From: Onchocerca lupi
Taxonomy: Eukaryota; Nematoda; Chromadorea; Rhabditida; Onchocercidae
Length of the DNA stretch: 64,000 nt
Direction of reading: 5' to 3'
NCBI GenBank assembly: GCA_028564675.1
Contig: JAOVVO010000018.1
Coordinates: forward strand, 1 to 64,000
Part shown: piece by piece, positions 47,208 to 59,741 of the stretch
How the letters are laid out: each line of letters begins with the position of its first letter
Numbering within the stretch: the stretch's first letter is position 1
Made by a program: the position numbers and the translations under genes
The notes under the pieces: generated by a model
Told to the model about the DNA's origin: nothing
What the model saw: the letters and a program-made list of their open reading frames with translations, nothing else
Database searches by the model: none

Positions 47208-49110
47208 ACTCATTAATTTTTCTAGTGAAGAAGCTTAAACAGATCCCAATGAACCGCTCACATTCTATTGCTTTTCCATTCGCAGTCACTCCACGTCTCA
47301 AAATTTTATTTTGATGGATTGTCTGTGTCACTGAAGATCGTTTGTGAAACTTGTGAGTAGTGCAACAAGTTGGTTGATGGATGGCATGTTCAGTTGTTGG
47401 TAATGTCTTATAGATTTTCAGACAACATCCTGATGCGCGATATCTAGACTACGGTTTTGACAGTGTGAATTTCTATGAGATAAATAATGAGATGTTACAA
47501 TCAGAAAGATAAGAAGCATCTAAAGTAGCCAAGACCCATGTACTGAGAATCTAGTTGGATCATTCTAATGAATGACATGAGGAGAACAAGAAAAAAGCAG
47601 TATGAATTGTTGCAAGTTGTGTATTAGCTAAAGTCAGTTCTAACTTGTAACAATTCACACACAGTTCTTGATATCGGGAGAACGGAGAAAAAGGGAAAGA
47701 GTGGATTCGTTAAATTTCAAATTTTAAATTGCTGAATTTTAAGTCGATTTAACAGCAACAAGCAGCTATCAAAACAATGGATGATTTATATTCCTTTCTT
47801 ACTTTGTAGAAAATGTGCCATCAGATAGCATGCATCTTTAACGATACGGTCCCTCGAATGAATCACGCGCTAATTATGACTCGGAAAGCACTTTTGTTTG
47901 AAACGGAATGAGAATATTGTTTGGCCAACTGATGGTCGGATTGCTAAGCAATGGTGAGGTTCATCCTGGCTTCTATCCTCACCTACATATCGATTAACTG
48001 CCTGAAGGGTCGTATCTCTCCCTTTGTCTCTTCAGTAAGCGGATTGAGAATGGTGAAGGATGAAAATGCTGACAAAAGCATTTACCCAGGAACGTAATTC
48101 GGTCATTAAAGTAAACGGTAACAGTAGACGGTACCGGGATTTGGTAGGAGCAAGGATTTCTCGAGCTATAGAGAGCAAAGGATGGACATTGGTCAACGAA
48201 TCGAGAGATATGCATCAAAGCGAGGCTAGTAGTAGTGCTTAGAAAGGGCAACGAGGGACAGAGAAGAGATAGAGGCGATGGAAGGACGGTCACATTAAGA
48301 GCACAGAATGACCTCTGGTTGCTTGCTTGGACGAGAGGAGGGTGAATGACCACCACTACATCTCATATCTGTCTGTATCAGCGCAGCCCTCCATCCAGAA
48401 TGCTATGTGGAGCAGTGCTGGTCAGAGGTGATAATTACTCAGGCTTGTGTTGTCCATTCTTGCTCTATTCTTTCCTCATTACCATTCTTATTTCATATTT
48501 TAAAATCTGATTTGCTGCATTTTGCCATAGCTTTTAATTCTAGGACAACAATTCCTTCCCATTTCTAATTAAAATTAAGTACAAATTGCAATTTAATCTG
48601 TCATGTGACATCTTACTTTTGACCATTGAACATTCGTGCATGATTTTGCTGCCAATTTTTTGATCAAAATATTCAATGAAATTACTTCTTGTTTAATGTT
48701 GTTTGGTGTTTTGTTCGTTCCTTTTCTTTTTCTCACTGTCACAACAGAATTCGGTATGACTCTCTGCACGGAGATATTATTTATGTTTCTATGAGAAATT
48801 TTTAAACGGTAAAGTCTGCTCCTCAAAGAGGGCATCGATTTCAATAACTATGTAGCACAGTTTCTCAACACTGTTTATTACTATCGTTATTAAGATCGTC
48901 TAGTAGTTGTTGATAATTTCTTGTTTTCCTGTGTGGGCGTACATATTATATACGTGTGGCGTCGTTGTCACTCTGCTATGTGTGTTAGTGAAGTGGTACG
49001 CTGTCGGGTCGATCAGTTTGGTTGTATTTGAAACATTCTCCAGCAAGTTATCATCTAATTATCTAATCATCTCATCAGCATCAGCAACACCATCCACCAC
49101 CACTACCACT
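47207..49110. other. upstream region of the Rh gene
   Basis: The DNA from about 47.95 to 48.45 kb is less AT-rich than its surroundings and includes a 60-codon frame at 48060-48242 (MKMLTKAFTQERNSV...) with no recognised family. A 17-codon upstream frame (48978-49031) precedes the Rh start. Two TAC/CAC-rich repeats (CACCACCACTACCACT) lie just before the ATG. A promoter here is inferred from position only. Confidence 0.4.
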
Positions 49111-52100
49111 ATGGCAAATCTCAATGACAGTAGCGGTAGGAAGATGCAATCTCGTAAAAGGTAATTTAATTTAGAACCCTAAAACAAATATTCTCGGAAT
49201 AAATTTCTATACATTTGCTTTATTTATTAGCCACGTTTTAGCGAAGATAATGACTCAGATGAGTTTAAATTTAAAAAAAAAAAAGCGATGGCACATGTAA
49301 TAGTCGTAAATATTGTAACGGATTATAATGGTTGATGTTTATTCATTTGACTTATGTATTTTCCGAAGTTTCCAAATTTGAAATGCAAAAATTACTCTTC
49401 GAAACTTTTCATGATGAAATTTATTAGCTTGATGTCATAATCTGTCTCTCTGTTGTGAGCTCATTTAAAAATAAAAGTAAAGAAATACATATCACTTAAC
49501 CGGTGTTAGTTACCCATAAAGCTGTAGAGAACATATCAAAAGGATGAGATCAAATTGGGAAAATGAAAATTGAGTATTGGCGCAGACAACTGTCATTTAA
49601 AAATTTGAACCAATCCTTTCTGGTCACTTGGGAGTGCAGTATTAGACAGCCATTGGGAATATACTGAACTGTCTTCTAGCTTCTACAATTGATTGAAATC
49701 GTGGTGTCTGATCTGAAGAATATCGTTTCGAAGTGGAAGATAGTAATTTGAGTATTAATAAGGGTAATGCATCGGTCAGCAATGTCGTACCAAGGCACAA
49801 ATCGAGGTACTGTAAGGTTTGAAGTACTTTCATCTTCCGACCCACTGTTGTATATGTGTTCCAATGTTCTGTAATACTGGAACCAGTACTTGAAGTGGAC
49901 ATGTTAAGGTGGATGACCCGACCATGTCAAAGTAATAATGGAACTGTGTCTGGTCATTGAGAACATGAAAGATTAGAAGAATAGGGAAGAAAGTAGAGTG
50001 GAATCTTTTTTTCCATAAAATTCTAAAATTTATTGCTTCAAGCCATCTCATCTGTAATGTTCCGCAATTCGTTGATTGGTGATGTTCCAGCTGAGTGATT
50101 TTGACTGACTCGACGATAAGTAACTCAACGATGGTAGCAATTTCCACATATACTGTGTCGTGTGATGAGATAGTAATCTAACTTCATCAGTTTTATTGAT
50201 TTTTCTGAATTTAAGCCTTGCTTGTGTCATCTAATAAGTACAGCAAATTTTACTGGCCGATAATTTCAATTGCTTTAATACAGCAATCAGGAATAATTAT
50301 TACTATTAATAACTGCATTAAAAACTGTTGCTTATATCTGTCTGCATATCCTCCATGAATTTTCGGTCTGTTAATTGCTAAAAGTGGTTCAAATTTTAAA
50401 AAAATCTCCAAACAATATAAAGTTGATATTTAAACATATTTATTTCCTGCATGGGCAGGTGCACTTCATTAGTGAAGGACATGATTTATTCGTTCTTTGA
50501 GCAGCATTTTGATAAACGGATTCAGTCTAAATTAAGCTTGAAGAAAAGGAAAAGAATTGATGTTTCATTTCTACAATAACTAATCCACTCAATTTTCATG
50601 CCATCGTTGGACTTTTTTCCTCACTAATGACCACTTTGTTTCCCAAAGATATTACTTTTAATTCCTTTGTAATACATAATTGCTCTGGATTATTTTCTAC
50701 TGCAGTTGTAATTCTCCTCTAAAGATTTATAAAAATTTGTGATTTGAAGGAAATCCCGAAAAACGAGATAGTTAGTAAGACAAAAGTAGAGATTGGCAAC
50801 TTTTTCACTTTCTTTTTCATTAATACTTTCTAATCATATCATTTCACCATGATGAGATGAAATAGGACGATGTTTGAAAAGCCGAAAAAAAAACTGATTC
50901 TCATTAAAGAATTAAAATTATAAACTTTCTAAATTTTGCTCTTACTAATTTCTAAACTTCTTGTGATTTTCGATACTAGAAAAGTGGTCATTTTTGTGAT
51001 GTAAAGGAAATCAGCATTATAATAGTTCTGTCGGTTTCAGAAGCATTTATTTTTGAAGCAATTAAATTGATTTTTATTTATTTGATCAGTTTGTTAAATT
51101 GAAAAATTAAGCTTAGTTATATAAATGTATATATTTCGAGACTCGCTTTCTTTTACAATTATCTTCATACGTTATTATACGCCACGAAGAGTTATTGTTG
51201 TTCTGGAACATTGTTTTTAAAAGATGAAATATTCGTGTTTTAATTGCAGTCAGTCGGAAATGGCATCGATGTTCCATCGAAAGCAATTTACTATTTTTGC
51301 GATCTTCTTCCAGGTATGTTAAATCATTATTTTCTTCGTTGAGTATGATATTGTGGGTCTCAAGATTTTAATGAGCGAACTGCTTGAAATTTCAAATTTA
51401 TAATTTAGATCATAATGTTTTACATGGTTGTTGCACCACTTTTTATTAGAAAATTGTGCAACATTCTAATTTTGATTCATTTGAATGATCACTTATACAT
51501 AGGCTTTTTCGGATTATATGTTTTGATTAATGAAAAATGGTTTAAAAAAGTGATGAGAAAATTTTTCTGATTTAAGAATAAGTTTTGTCTGTTTTTATAA
51601 AATTTATATTTTAGAAAAGCCTCATGCTTGATAACCAGTCAGCAGAAAAGTAGAGTATAAGTTAACGGCTAAATATTAGGAAGTGAATAGGTTTTATTTT
51701 AAATGATTAGTCTGATTTTTAATTATCGAATGTGATTTAAAAATTCATTCTACATAAAAGCGGGGCAAGTGTTTTGATTTGTAGATGCTATTTACACTCG
51801 ATTTAATCGATCAGTTGAATTTCACGAACTCCAGCTTCAGTTGTTTGTAACTCTTTGTCAGAATATACAGCTGTCACTAACCATAAAATATTTCAGTAGT
51901 TGGTTAATCAGCAGAAGAATGTCATTGATTTATTATCTTAAATGATTTATTTGATTTTTTTCTTCGCATCAACTCGTTGTCAGAATAGATAACTATCACT
52001 GACCATAGATATTTCAGTAGTTAGCTAATCAGATGAATGTGATTGATTTGTTACCTTGAATAATTTTCTTCGCATCATTACCTTTCTTACTTGGAGAATG

Positions 52101-55100
52101 CATTACTAAATTTCGAAGATATTGAAAAAAAAAAAAAAAAAAAAAAGCTTTGGAAAGAGTTAAGGATTTATATTTTGTGTCAGAGGCCTTGGAAAATGAA
52201 CCTTCCGAAAAACGAACCATGAATCTCTTTCTTTCTAATCGTGAATTGCTGAAATATTTTTTGTACATCGTAAAATAAACAAAAAGATATCTGAAATAAT
52301 ATCAATTAGCTGAAGTATCGGTTGCATCCTTCTTATTTCCGTTGTTCTATTTCTGTCTTTTGACACATACTTTTCTAAAGAAGTAATTCAAATATTTGTT
52401 TAATCAATGTAACAAGACAGGTAAAAAACGCTTCATTTCTTGGAAGCACTGATAAAGCATAATGACTGATTACATAATTCTTATAAATCATCATATATAT
52501 TGCTCATTCGAACGTCTTATGTACAGAAGTTCTCATCTCGACAAAAGTTCTTCCATGCTAATATCCATTTATTTGGCTTCTTTTGCATCTGTGCTATATT
52601 TTAAATGGAATCCCGCGGTGTGTCAAATGTTTGTTCTTTGTTTTCTGGAATTTGCATAATTTCATGGTTGGATAGTCATCATTATTGTAGCTTTTGAAAA
52701 TCACTACTTATTTTTTGCTTCTTTCCTCCTCATCTCATCTCTTCTTAATGCCTGAAACTGTTCTTGTCTCAGATGCGTATAATTTTGACCAAAAACTATA
52801 GGAATTATACAGCGGTTTCAAAGAAAGCGAAAAAGAGGTAACTACAAATTTAGTCAGAAATGTTGGAGAAAGATCTTAATTAGTCGGCAAAGTTCGTTAA
52901 TAACAGATCAGCTGCCCAACATTTATGGAATCGATGGATCGTTGCCTACGCAAAGATATCAAATATCGATTTCTTTATGAACTGTAAACACAGACGCTAT
53001 TGTCTTGAATTCAACCATTGCTGTTGTTGCTGGCATAGAATTGAGGGAAAATTGGAAGAGATATGGCAAAAGGAGAAGAAAAAAATAAGTAATACTGCAA
53101 GAGTTTATAGGAAAGCACTATTGAAATTTTCATTCATATAATTTTGCAGGAACTTACATTATGGTGATGAAAATTAGATGAAAAAGCAAATTAAAATTTT
53201 CAGGTTCTATTTCTAATTCTTTTCGCCGTATTTGGACAATATTCAAATAATGCGATGCCTGGTGGTACTACCAGCACTAATTTCATTAACACTAATTATC
53301 CATGTTCGTTCTCTTTTTTTGTAAAAACTTCTGGTTTTATTATACTGAATGTGAAATATGTTACATTTTAAATTTCACGGGATCAAAATTCGTTAAATGA
53401 GTTATACTAGCTGTTGCGCTTAATTATCTTACCTGGTCAGAATAATGAAAGAATAAAGAAAGAGACAAATAGAATTCGTAGTCAACGAGCTACAATACAG
53501 GACTTGAAATGTTTCAGTATTCCAAGATGTCCACTTGATGACATTGGTCGGTATGGGATTTATAATGGTTTTCTTACGACGGTATGGTCTGGCTGCTCTT
53601 TCAATCAACCTTCTGCTTACCTCTCACGCTATCCAGTGGGCACTTATTGTACGTGGATTCTTCTCTCATGAATTCGCCAATGTGGGACGGTTTTCGATCT
53701 CTATTCTTGAGTGAGTGTTTACGTTAACTTGATTAAATTCGTTCAATTGTCCATGCTTATCATTATACCCAGTAGCATCGTAGATTTATTTGAACCATGC
53801 GATTCTTCAGATGAATGAATTGCCGAGACATTTCTTGGCTTTCGCTTTCCTAAAAATAAGAAATTAAATTTAGCTTAATTACTGCCGATTTTGTTGCTAT
53901 TACCGTTCTGATCACGATGGGTGCTGTTTTGGGCAAACTTACTCCGGTGCAGTACATGGTGTTGTCCGCTATCGAAGTACCAGTGGCCGTTGCTGTCGAG
54001 CATCTCGTCTTACGTTATCTGAAGGTTTTTATTTTCTCATATCGATGAACAAATTGTTAAATTCGAGAAATATTTCCGCTTCTATTTTATATCTTACTTT
54101 TTTCGACTCAAAGGCTTCCTCTGACCGATTAAGTTACATTGCGAGAAAAAAAAATCGAAAACATAGGTGATCGACATTGGCCGTTCCATGGTGATCCATT
54201 GCTTCGGGGCATACTTCGGTTTGGCTGTTGCAAAAGTGATCAACAAAAGGGAAATGATTGCACATCAACATGAGGGTTCCAGCTACAATTCCAATATATT
54301 TGCTATGATTGGTCAGTTACAACTTTTCTATGTCAGTCTGAAAAGAAAACAGATGCTGATACTCGAAATATTCTTATATTCGGATGCAGAATGAAAACTT
54401 TTCATAATTTGTCCGCGAATAGTTTGTTAAAAATATAAATGGAAGAATTGAACTTATTAAAATAAAACGAACTTTTTGGAATGTTACATTTGAATTTCTG
54501 CCAATATTTCTTTTTTTTTTTTAGGTACTTTATTTCTGTGGGCATTTTTCCCATCATTCAATTCGGCTCTGGCAATTCCTGAGGATTCTCGACACCGTGC
54601 TATTCTGAACAGTTATTTAGCGCTTTGTTCTTCCACTGTTTGCACTTTTCTGATCAGTCAAATGCTTGATCACGAGAATAAGGTTCTATAATGTTATACT
54701 TTTCAAAAATAACCAAGTTCGATATATCTTTTTCCAATAAATACTTGCAGTTAGCTCTTGATCTGATATCAGTTTGCGTTTGTCCATTTTTTTATGACAA
54801 AATATTGCAGTACCGCTTCTCGATGACACATATATCGAATTCGGTCCTTGCTGGTGGTATTGCTATTGGTACTGTTGCAAACATCATCTTGGAGCCATTT
54901 TATGCTCTTCTAATTGGCTGCTTGGGCGCTTTGGTCTCGGTTCTTGGAAACAATTACATCAGGGTTTGTTTCTGCATCAAACTGAAGCATCACAGTTGAA
55001 TATAAGGGGAAAATGTGCTCTTTACGCAGATCCTTTCTAAGTTATTTCATAAACTTCAAAAGCTGCGCTAGCGGTAGTGTGAAATTTAGATGCTGAAAAT

Positions 55101-56229
55101 AATTCTATTCTACATCTTCTATTCCGTCATTTGATATAATTTTAGCCAATTGGAGCTCGAGCCTTTGGACTTCATGATACACGTGGTGTAGGTTCGATTC
55201 ATGGATTGCCTGGTAATAGTTAACTTCGATTAAATTTTCGCAATTTTTTCAGTTTTTTTCGAAAAATATTGTTTAGAATATATATTTAGATTTAATATGC
55301 TTGGAATAATGTATGAAATATTTATATCACTTCAAGTGTATCACATTTACATATGGATTCCGAACAAGACAGTTAAATCTTGGTAAATTTAAAAAGAAAA
55401 AAATTTTCAGGCATTTTGGCTGGCATTCTCGGCTTCGTTTTCACAGCTGTTTATGAACCAACTCGTTATGGAACTGGGTTATTTGCATGTTCTTGCTATT
55501 TATATTTTACCAAATAATGATAGCTATGGACCAATTATTTATGAATTAGTGAAAGTGGGAATGCATTTGGAAACTAGCTCTTGATGAAAGCAGTGATAAA
55601 TAAGAAATAAAAATCATTAGCAAGGGGTTTTCAAATCCAGATGTGAAATGTTTAATACTTGCATAACTGCAGCAACGTGACCCATATTTATCCGGCAATG
55701 AGCAATAGCAAAGAAAGTCGTGAGGTATTTGTGCAAGCTGGTTATCAGCTTGCTGCGCTTGTCATCATCTTGCTTGTCTCGATCATTGGTGGAGCTGTGA
55801 CTGGTAAACGTTTCTTTTTCATTTCCAGATTTCAAATTATCTTCATAGCAATCATGACATCTTTTTTCAGGACTAATCTTGCGACTCAACTGCTTCAATC
55901 GCATTCATGACAAAGAATTCTATTCGGATGGCGAATTCATCGAACCACCTGAGGATTACGATTTCACTACTAGGGTAGGATGAAACTTCTTGAGAATCTT
56001 AACATTTTCTGTATGATTTTATTATATTGTAGTGACCTCGGTTACTCTAAAAAGCTACTGTTGTATATACTATATTTGATTGAAATTAACAACTAATCAT
56101 GGAAATTCTTAATATTTCGTATAAAAAGAACATTTGCAGATCATCTCAAAAATCGATCACATTGAATTAACCGAACATACGGCACTTAATAAGGAATCAT
56201 CGTCTTCTGTTGGACCAAGCAATCCTTGA
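49111..56229 (+). CDS. rhr: Rh-type ammonium/ammonia channel
   Basis: A polytopic Rh glycoprotein homologue, the animal branch of the Amt/Rh family that conducts ammonia or ammonium across the plasma membrane. Thirteen coding exons join in phase: 49111-49160, 51250-51313, 53204-53303, 53518-53710, 53874-54024, 54167-54311, 54525-54682, 54811-54963, 55146-55212, 55411-55477, 55673-55803, 55871-55974 and 56140-56229. They give 490 residues, normal for the family. Signatures include RKQFTIFAIFFQ at the first membrane span, FQDVHLMTLVGMGF, ADFVAITVLITMGAVLGK, GRSMVIHCFGAYFGLAV with the first pore His (about residue 197), FAMIGTLFLWAFFPSFNSA and GVGSIHGLPGI with the second pore His (about residue 357). 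GYQLAALVIILLVS is the last span. The C-terminus is acidic and cytosolic. Twin pore histidines are kept, but the usual GGSM before the first reads GRSM. Exon 1 is assigned by ATG and phase only. Caenorhabditis has two such genes; which one this is cannot be told. Confidence 0.95.
51849..52058. repeat. diverged tandem duplication in Rh intron
   Basis: Two copies of about 90 bases lie about 120 bases apart in the intron between 51313 and 53204. They share TTGTCAGAATA, ACTATCACTGACCATA or its variant, TATTTCAGTAGTT, TAATCAG and GAATGT..ATTGATTT. Mismatches suggest an old duplication. Confidence 0.7.
52126..52146. repeat. poly-A run
   Basis: About 21 A bases in a Rh-gene intron. Confidence 0.85.
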
Positions 56230-57567
56230 GAAGAATTTGTTGACGGTAAATGTGATTTTTAATGCATCATTATGAACTCTGCAATATTCGTGTTGATTTT
56301 AAGGATCAAACAATAATTTGCAGGAAAAATGGTTTGCTATTCAAATTTTAGCTTTAATTCAGAATTGTGCGACTTCCATAAGTTTTAATTTTGTCTAAGC
56401 ATTATATTTTAACTTTTTTGCTCTATCAGATTTTTTCGGAAGATTTTCAAATTTGATCTAATATATCAGATAGAACACATTCGGCTCACTTGAAATTTCG
56501 AAGAGATGTATTACTAGCTGTACATTGGACACATAATGAAAAATTTTTGACAGCAGAATTTGAACCATCGTTCTAAATTTACTATTTTCAAACATAAGTG
56601 ACTTTACCTTTATTATAATTCAATTCAACAGCGGAAAGTTTTTACTCTCTTTCAGTCTATCTTAACTGAGGTAGTTGAAAAGTGCTTCTTAGTTCCTCGG
56701 GTAGGTTGATATCCAGTAGCTAAATGGAATTGGCGATACAGTTTCTTATTAAATCTGAGCAACATATCGAAAGAAAAAAACTTTATTCAGTTCACGTTAT
56801 TCATTCCATTATTAAGCCGTGGACTGGCTTGTTTTTTGAATTTTTTACAAAGAATGATAAACTTTGCCATGCGTTTTTGCGTTTTTCAAATGCGTCCAAA
56901 TCAGGTTTACTTGAGTTATTTAGTTGTAACAAATAAAGAAAGAATATTTGGAAGTTTAATTATTTGCTAAAACATTCTCGTCATATGGGACGGATAATTC
57001 TATGCGAAATTACTTACATCTTAATTATTGTTTCCTATTAAATGCATTTTGAATTTATTAACTCACACCTCTTTTATTCTGATATGCTCATTTCATACCT
57101 CTTTTCTCCTAATCTTGTATCATTTGTGCTAAAGGAATTGCTTAATGAACTGCCTATTTAATTTTTGTGCGAAGCAGTTAAAATAAAACATTTGTTGTAG
57201 TGATCATGAACTATGGGTTTAACTCCATTTTACGTTTATATCTTCCTAGTCACAATTCATTAGTAGCCCTCTGGCTCATGGATAGGATGTTTAGTCTTTA
57301 CAGTGTGGATAATGATTCCACCTGTGGCTTCGAATTACATTCATTCATTTGGTTCTTAATAGTCGCACAAAATAGCGCCCCATTATCTCTTAATTATCCA
57401 TTTTTTAAAAAAGAATTCTAAGAAATAATAGAATTTGATTTAATTCTCCAATTATCATGTTTTTTCAGTGGAAGAACGCGAAACTCCTAGTATGCTTTAC
57501 AACATTTTTTTAATTTCATGTTACGTTTATGCAGAAATCACAGCAATTTGAAACTTGAGTTACTAAG
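56230..57567. other. intergenic, nothing recognised
   Basis: AT-rich DNA downstream of the Rh stop, presumably including its 3' untranslated region. Frames at 56724-56936 and 57200-57421 have no family features. Confidence 0.5.
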
Positions 57568-57717
57568 AGATCAGATGGAAAATTAGATCCGCCGAAACTG
57601 CCTGGTGAAGCAAGTAAAAAAAAACAAATCAGAATAAAGCTTACCAACGGTACTAGGTATGAGATTACCGATCGATTTGGAAACCCCGGCCAAGTGAATA
57701 AAATTCCTGTGATCTGA
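57568..57717 (+). other. candidate last exon of an unknown gene
   Basis: After a weak acceptor (TACTAAG) a 49-codon frame reads RSDGKLDPPKLPGEASKKK, then IRIKLTNGTRYEITDRFGNP and GQVNKIPVI, ending in TGA. The residues are strongly protein-like (charged, balanced, few Ile/Phe/Asn runs), unlike the surrounding frames. A 21-base upstream piece at about 57470-57490 (WKNAKLL) would join in phase 0. There is no ATG, no recognised family and no clear partner gene. Confidence 0.3.
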
Positions 57718-59741
57718 ATTGTGAATCAACTGTACATATTTGAAATTCAATGTTTATGTTGAGAAGTAATGCGGGATTTTCAAGGTTCATTTTCAAGTTT
57801 CTTTTTCTCCTGAAATTCCAGAAATAAATGAATTGCCTGAATTATCGTCAAAATAATAACTTTTGCAGCTTGGAAGTGATACTGACATATATTGTTCAGC
57901 TCTTCAAGTCCCCCATTATGTTTAAAGCTATTAATCCAACACTACAATTTATGTTATCGAATACGGAAGTAGATGAGCCAAGGAAATCGAAAAATGTCTT
58001 CTTAAACTGTTTATGAAACTAGGGTAAATTTAAAAAGGAAAAATGATAAGGAAAGGAAGAATGAAATGTGACAGCTTGTCACTAAAAGGCTATTGAAACA
58101 TTTGTGGGATAGATTTCACGGTAAAAGATAACATTAGATCAGTTCGCTGGTCATTCCTTATCGGAGAAAATGTAACTTTTTATTCCATTGCTGCACTTGA
58201 TAGTCAGCACTTCTGGTTTGTTATGATACTTTTAAAAAACTTAACATCAAAAACATAACTAGTTATCATCTTTATTGATAGACATACTGCAGGTTTTCAT
58301 TGGCTTGTTTTATTAATATTGCTGCAGGGATATAAACATTTCATACTGCAGTGAATAATTATTAAAAATAAAGTAGGTCTTCGTGGACTATAGGGCAAGA
58401 AAGGGAAAATACGACGTGGAATAGATTCATTATAAGCCCAGTCTTTGGCCCAGTTGGATCATCAAATGTGCACAACAAACTGTTATGTATCCGAATATTT
58501 AGACATTTAAAGAAGCTCTAATTTTCTGATATGATTAGTAACTATCGAACGTTGAATAATTATGCAATTACATTGCGCATAAAACTCTAGGTCTTTTACA
58601 AATAACAGTTAAAAAAAATTGCATACGTTGTTTCCGGAAGGGAAAATAAATGTTACTGAGGAGATGAGCCTTTGTTTGAGGTGAAGGAAAGTTGACACAT
58701 TAGAATAAAAAAACTCTGAATTAATTTAAGAGATCGTGGCACAAAATATACAAAATGGAATTCTCGTTTATTTGTCTGTTGTCAGTTTAAAGACTGGAAA
58801 TGTGATTGAAACAACAGCCTAGATTAATTAGCTCTCATTTTCAACATTCACAAATGCAAAGTATGTTGTAAAGTTAAAGTGATCAAAATCATTTCATCGT
58901 GATAAGTCGCCTACATTCGATGCACAAATACGTAAATGACGCGGAACTTGCCGAAGATAAATGCTTCAAAAGTGAGAACTGTTTGGACACTTACGGGAAT
59001 GAAGACGATTAAATGGCAAACTGTTATAATTTGCTCTTCAGTTGGTAAATGATGGAAAAAATTTGGAAATAATAATCAGCTGCATTAAGCCTTGAGAATT
59101 GAATCCAGATTTGACATGTGACAGATGTAGAAAGACTTCCTTTTTCGAAAGATTTGGAAATATCCTTTGTCTAACCGTGCAACAATTCTTTTGTTTTCAT
59201 CTCCTCAATTTTCTCCCAACGCATGGTTGCTTTTTTTGGAACATAAGGCAATTAGTGATATCATCGATTTTTTAATTGCAGAAAATATTACATGCATTAT
59301 TTGCATTTTAAAATGGAATAATTTATTTTCCAACTCCAAAATGTCGGGAAAGAAAGAGACAGGAATATCATTTTGTTGGCATTCCAAAATCAGAAATTTC
59401 TGAATATGTAAAACAACGAAATATGTTTTAATATATCCATCAAGCCAGCAAAATATAAATTGATTGCAGTTGTTGGCAGAAGGCATGTTTGTATTCGACC
59501 AATGATAACAAATGTAAGCTAGTATTTCGTTCCCAGGGAAGAAAAGAAAGCTTGCATAATATTGTATGAACATGAATTTTAGTTTCTTGTTCAACTGAAT
59601 CACCGAAATTCAAGAATGGCAAAAACATCCTAATCCGATTAAATTCCAGGAATAACTTGATGGGCTGAACCGACCCTCAAATTATTATCAGCATTAACAT
59701 TCAATCTGGATTTTATCAATTAAAATTTATATTGAAATATT
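57718..59741. other. intergenic between two convergent genes
   Basis: AT-rich sequence. The 132-codon minus frame at 59205-59603 lacks recognisable domains and is rich in Ile, Phe and Asn, so it was not called. Part of this stretch is likely 3' untranslated sequence of the kinase. Confidence 0.45.

Noticed and set aside
49642..50230. Three overlapping minus-strand frames in the first Rh intron
   Set aside because: They overlap each other in different frames, have no recognised domain, and no clear splice chain was found.
55190..55212. tRNA T-arm-like GGTTCGATTC
   Set aside because: It is within a Rh coding exon (GVGSIHG), and no acceptor stem or anticodon arm can be built around it.
55617..55904. 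95-codon minus-strand frame
   Set aside because: It is antisense to Rh-channel exons.
59205..59603. 132-codon minus-strand frame
   Set aside because: Low-complexity Ile/Phe/Asn/Cys composition, no domain, and it lies in the likely 3' flank of the kinase.
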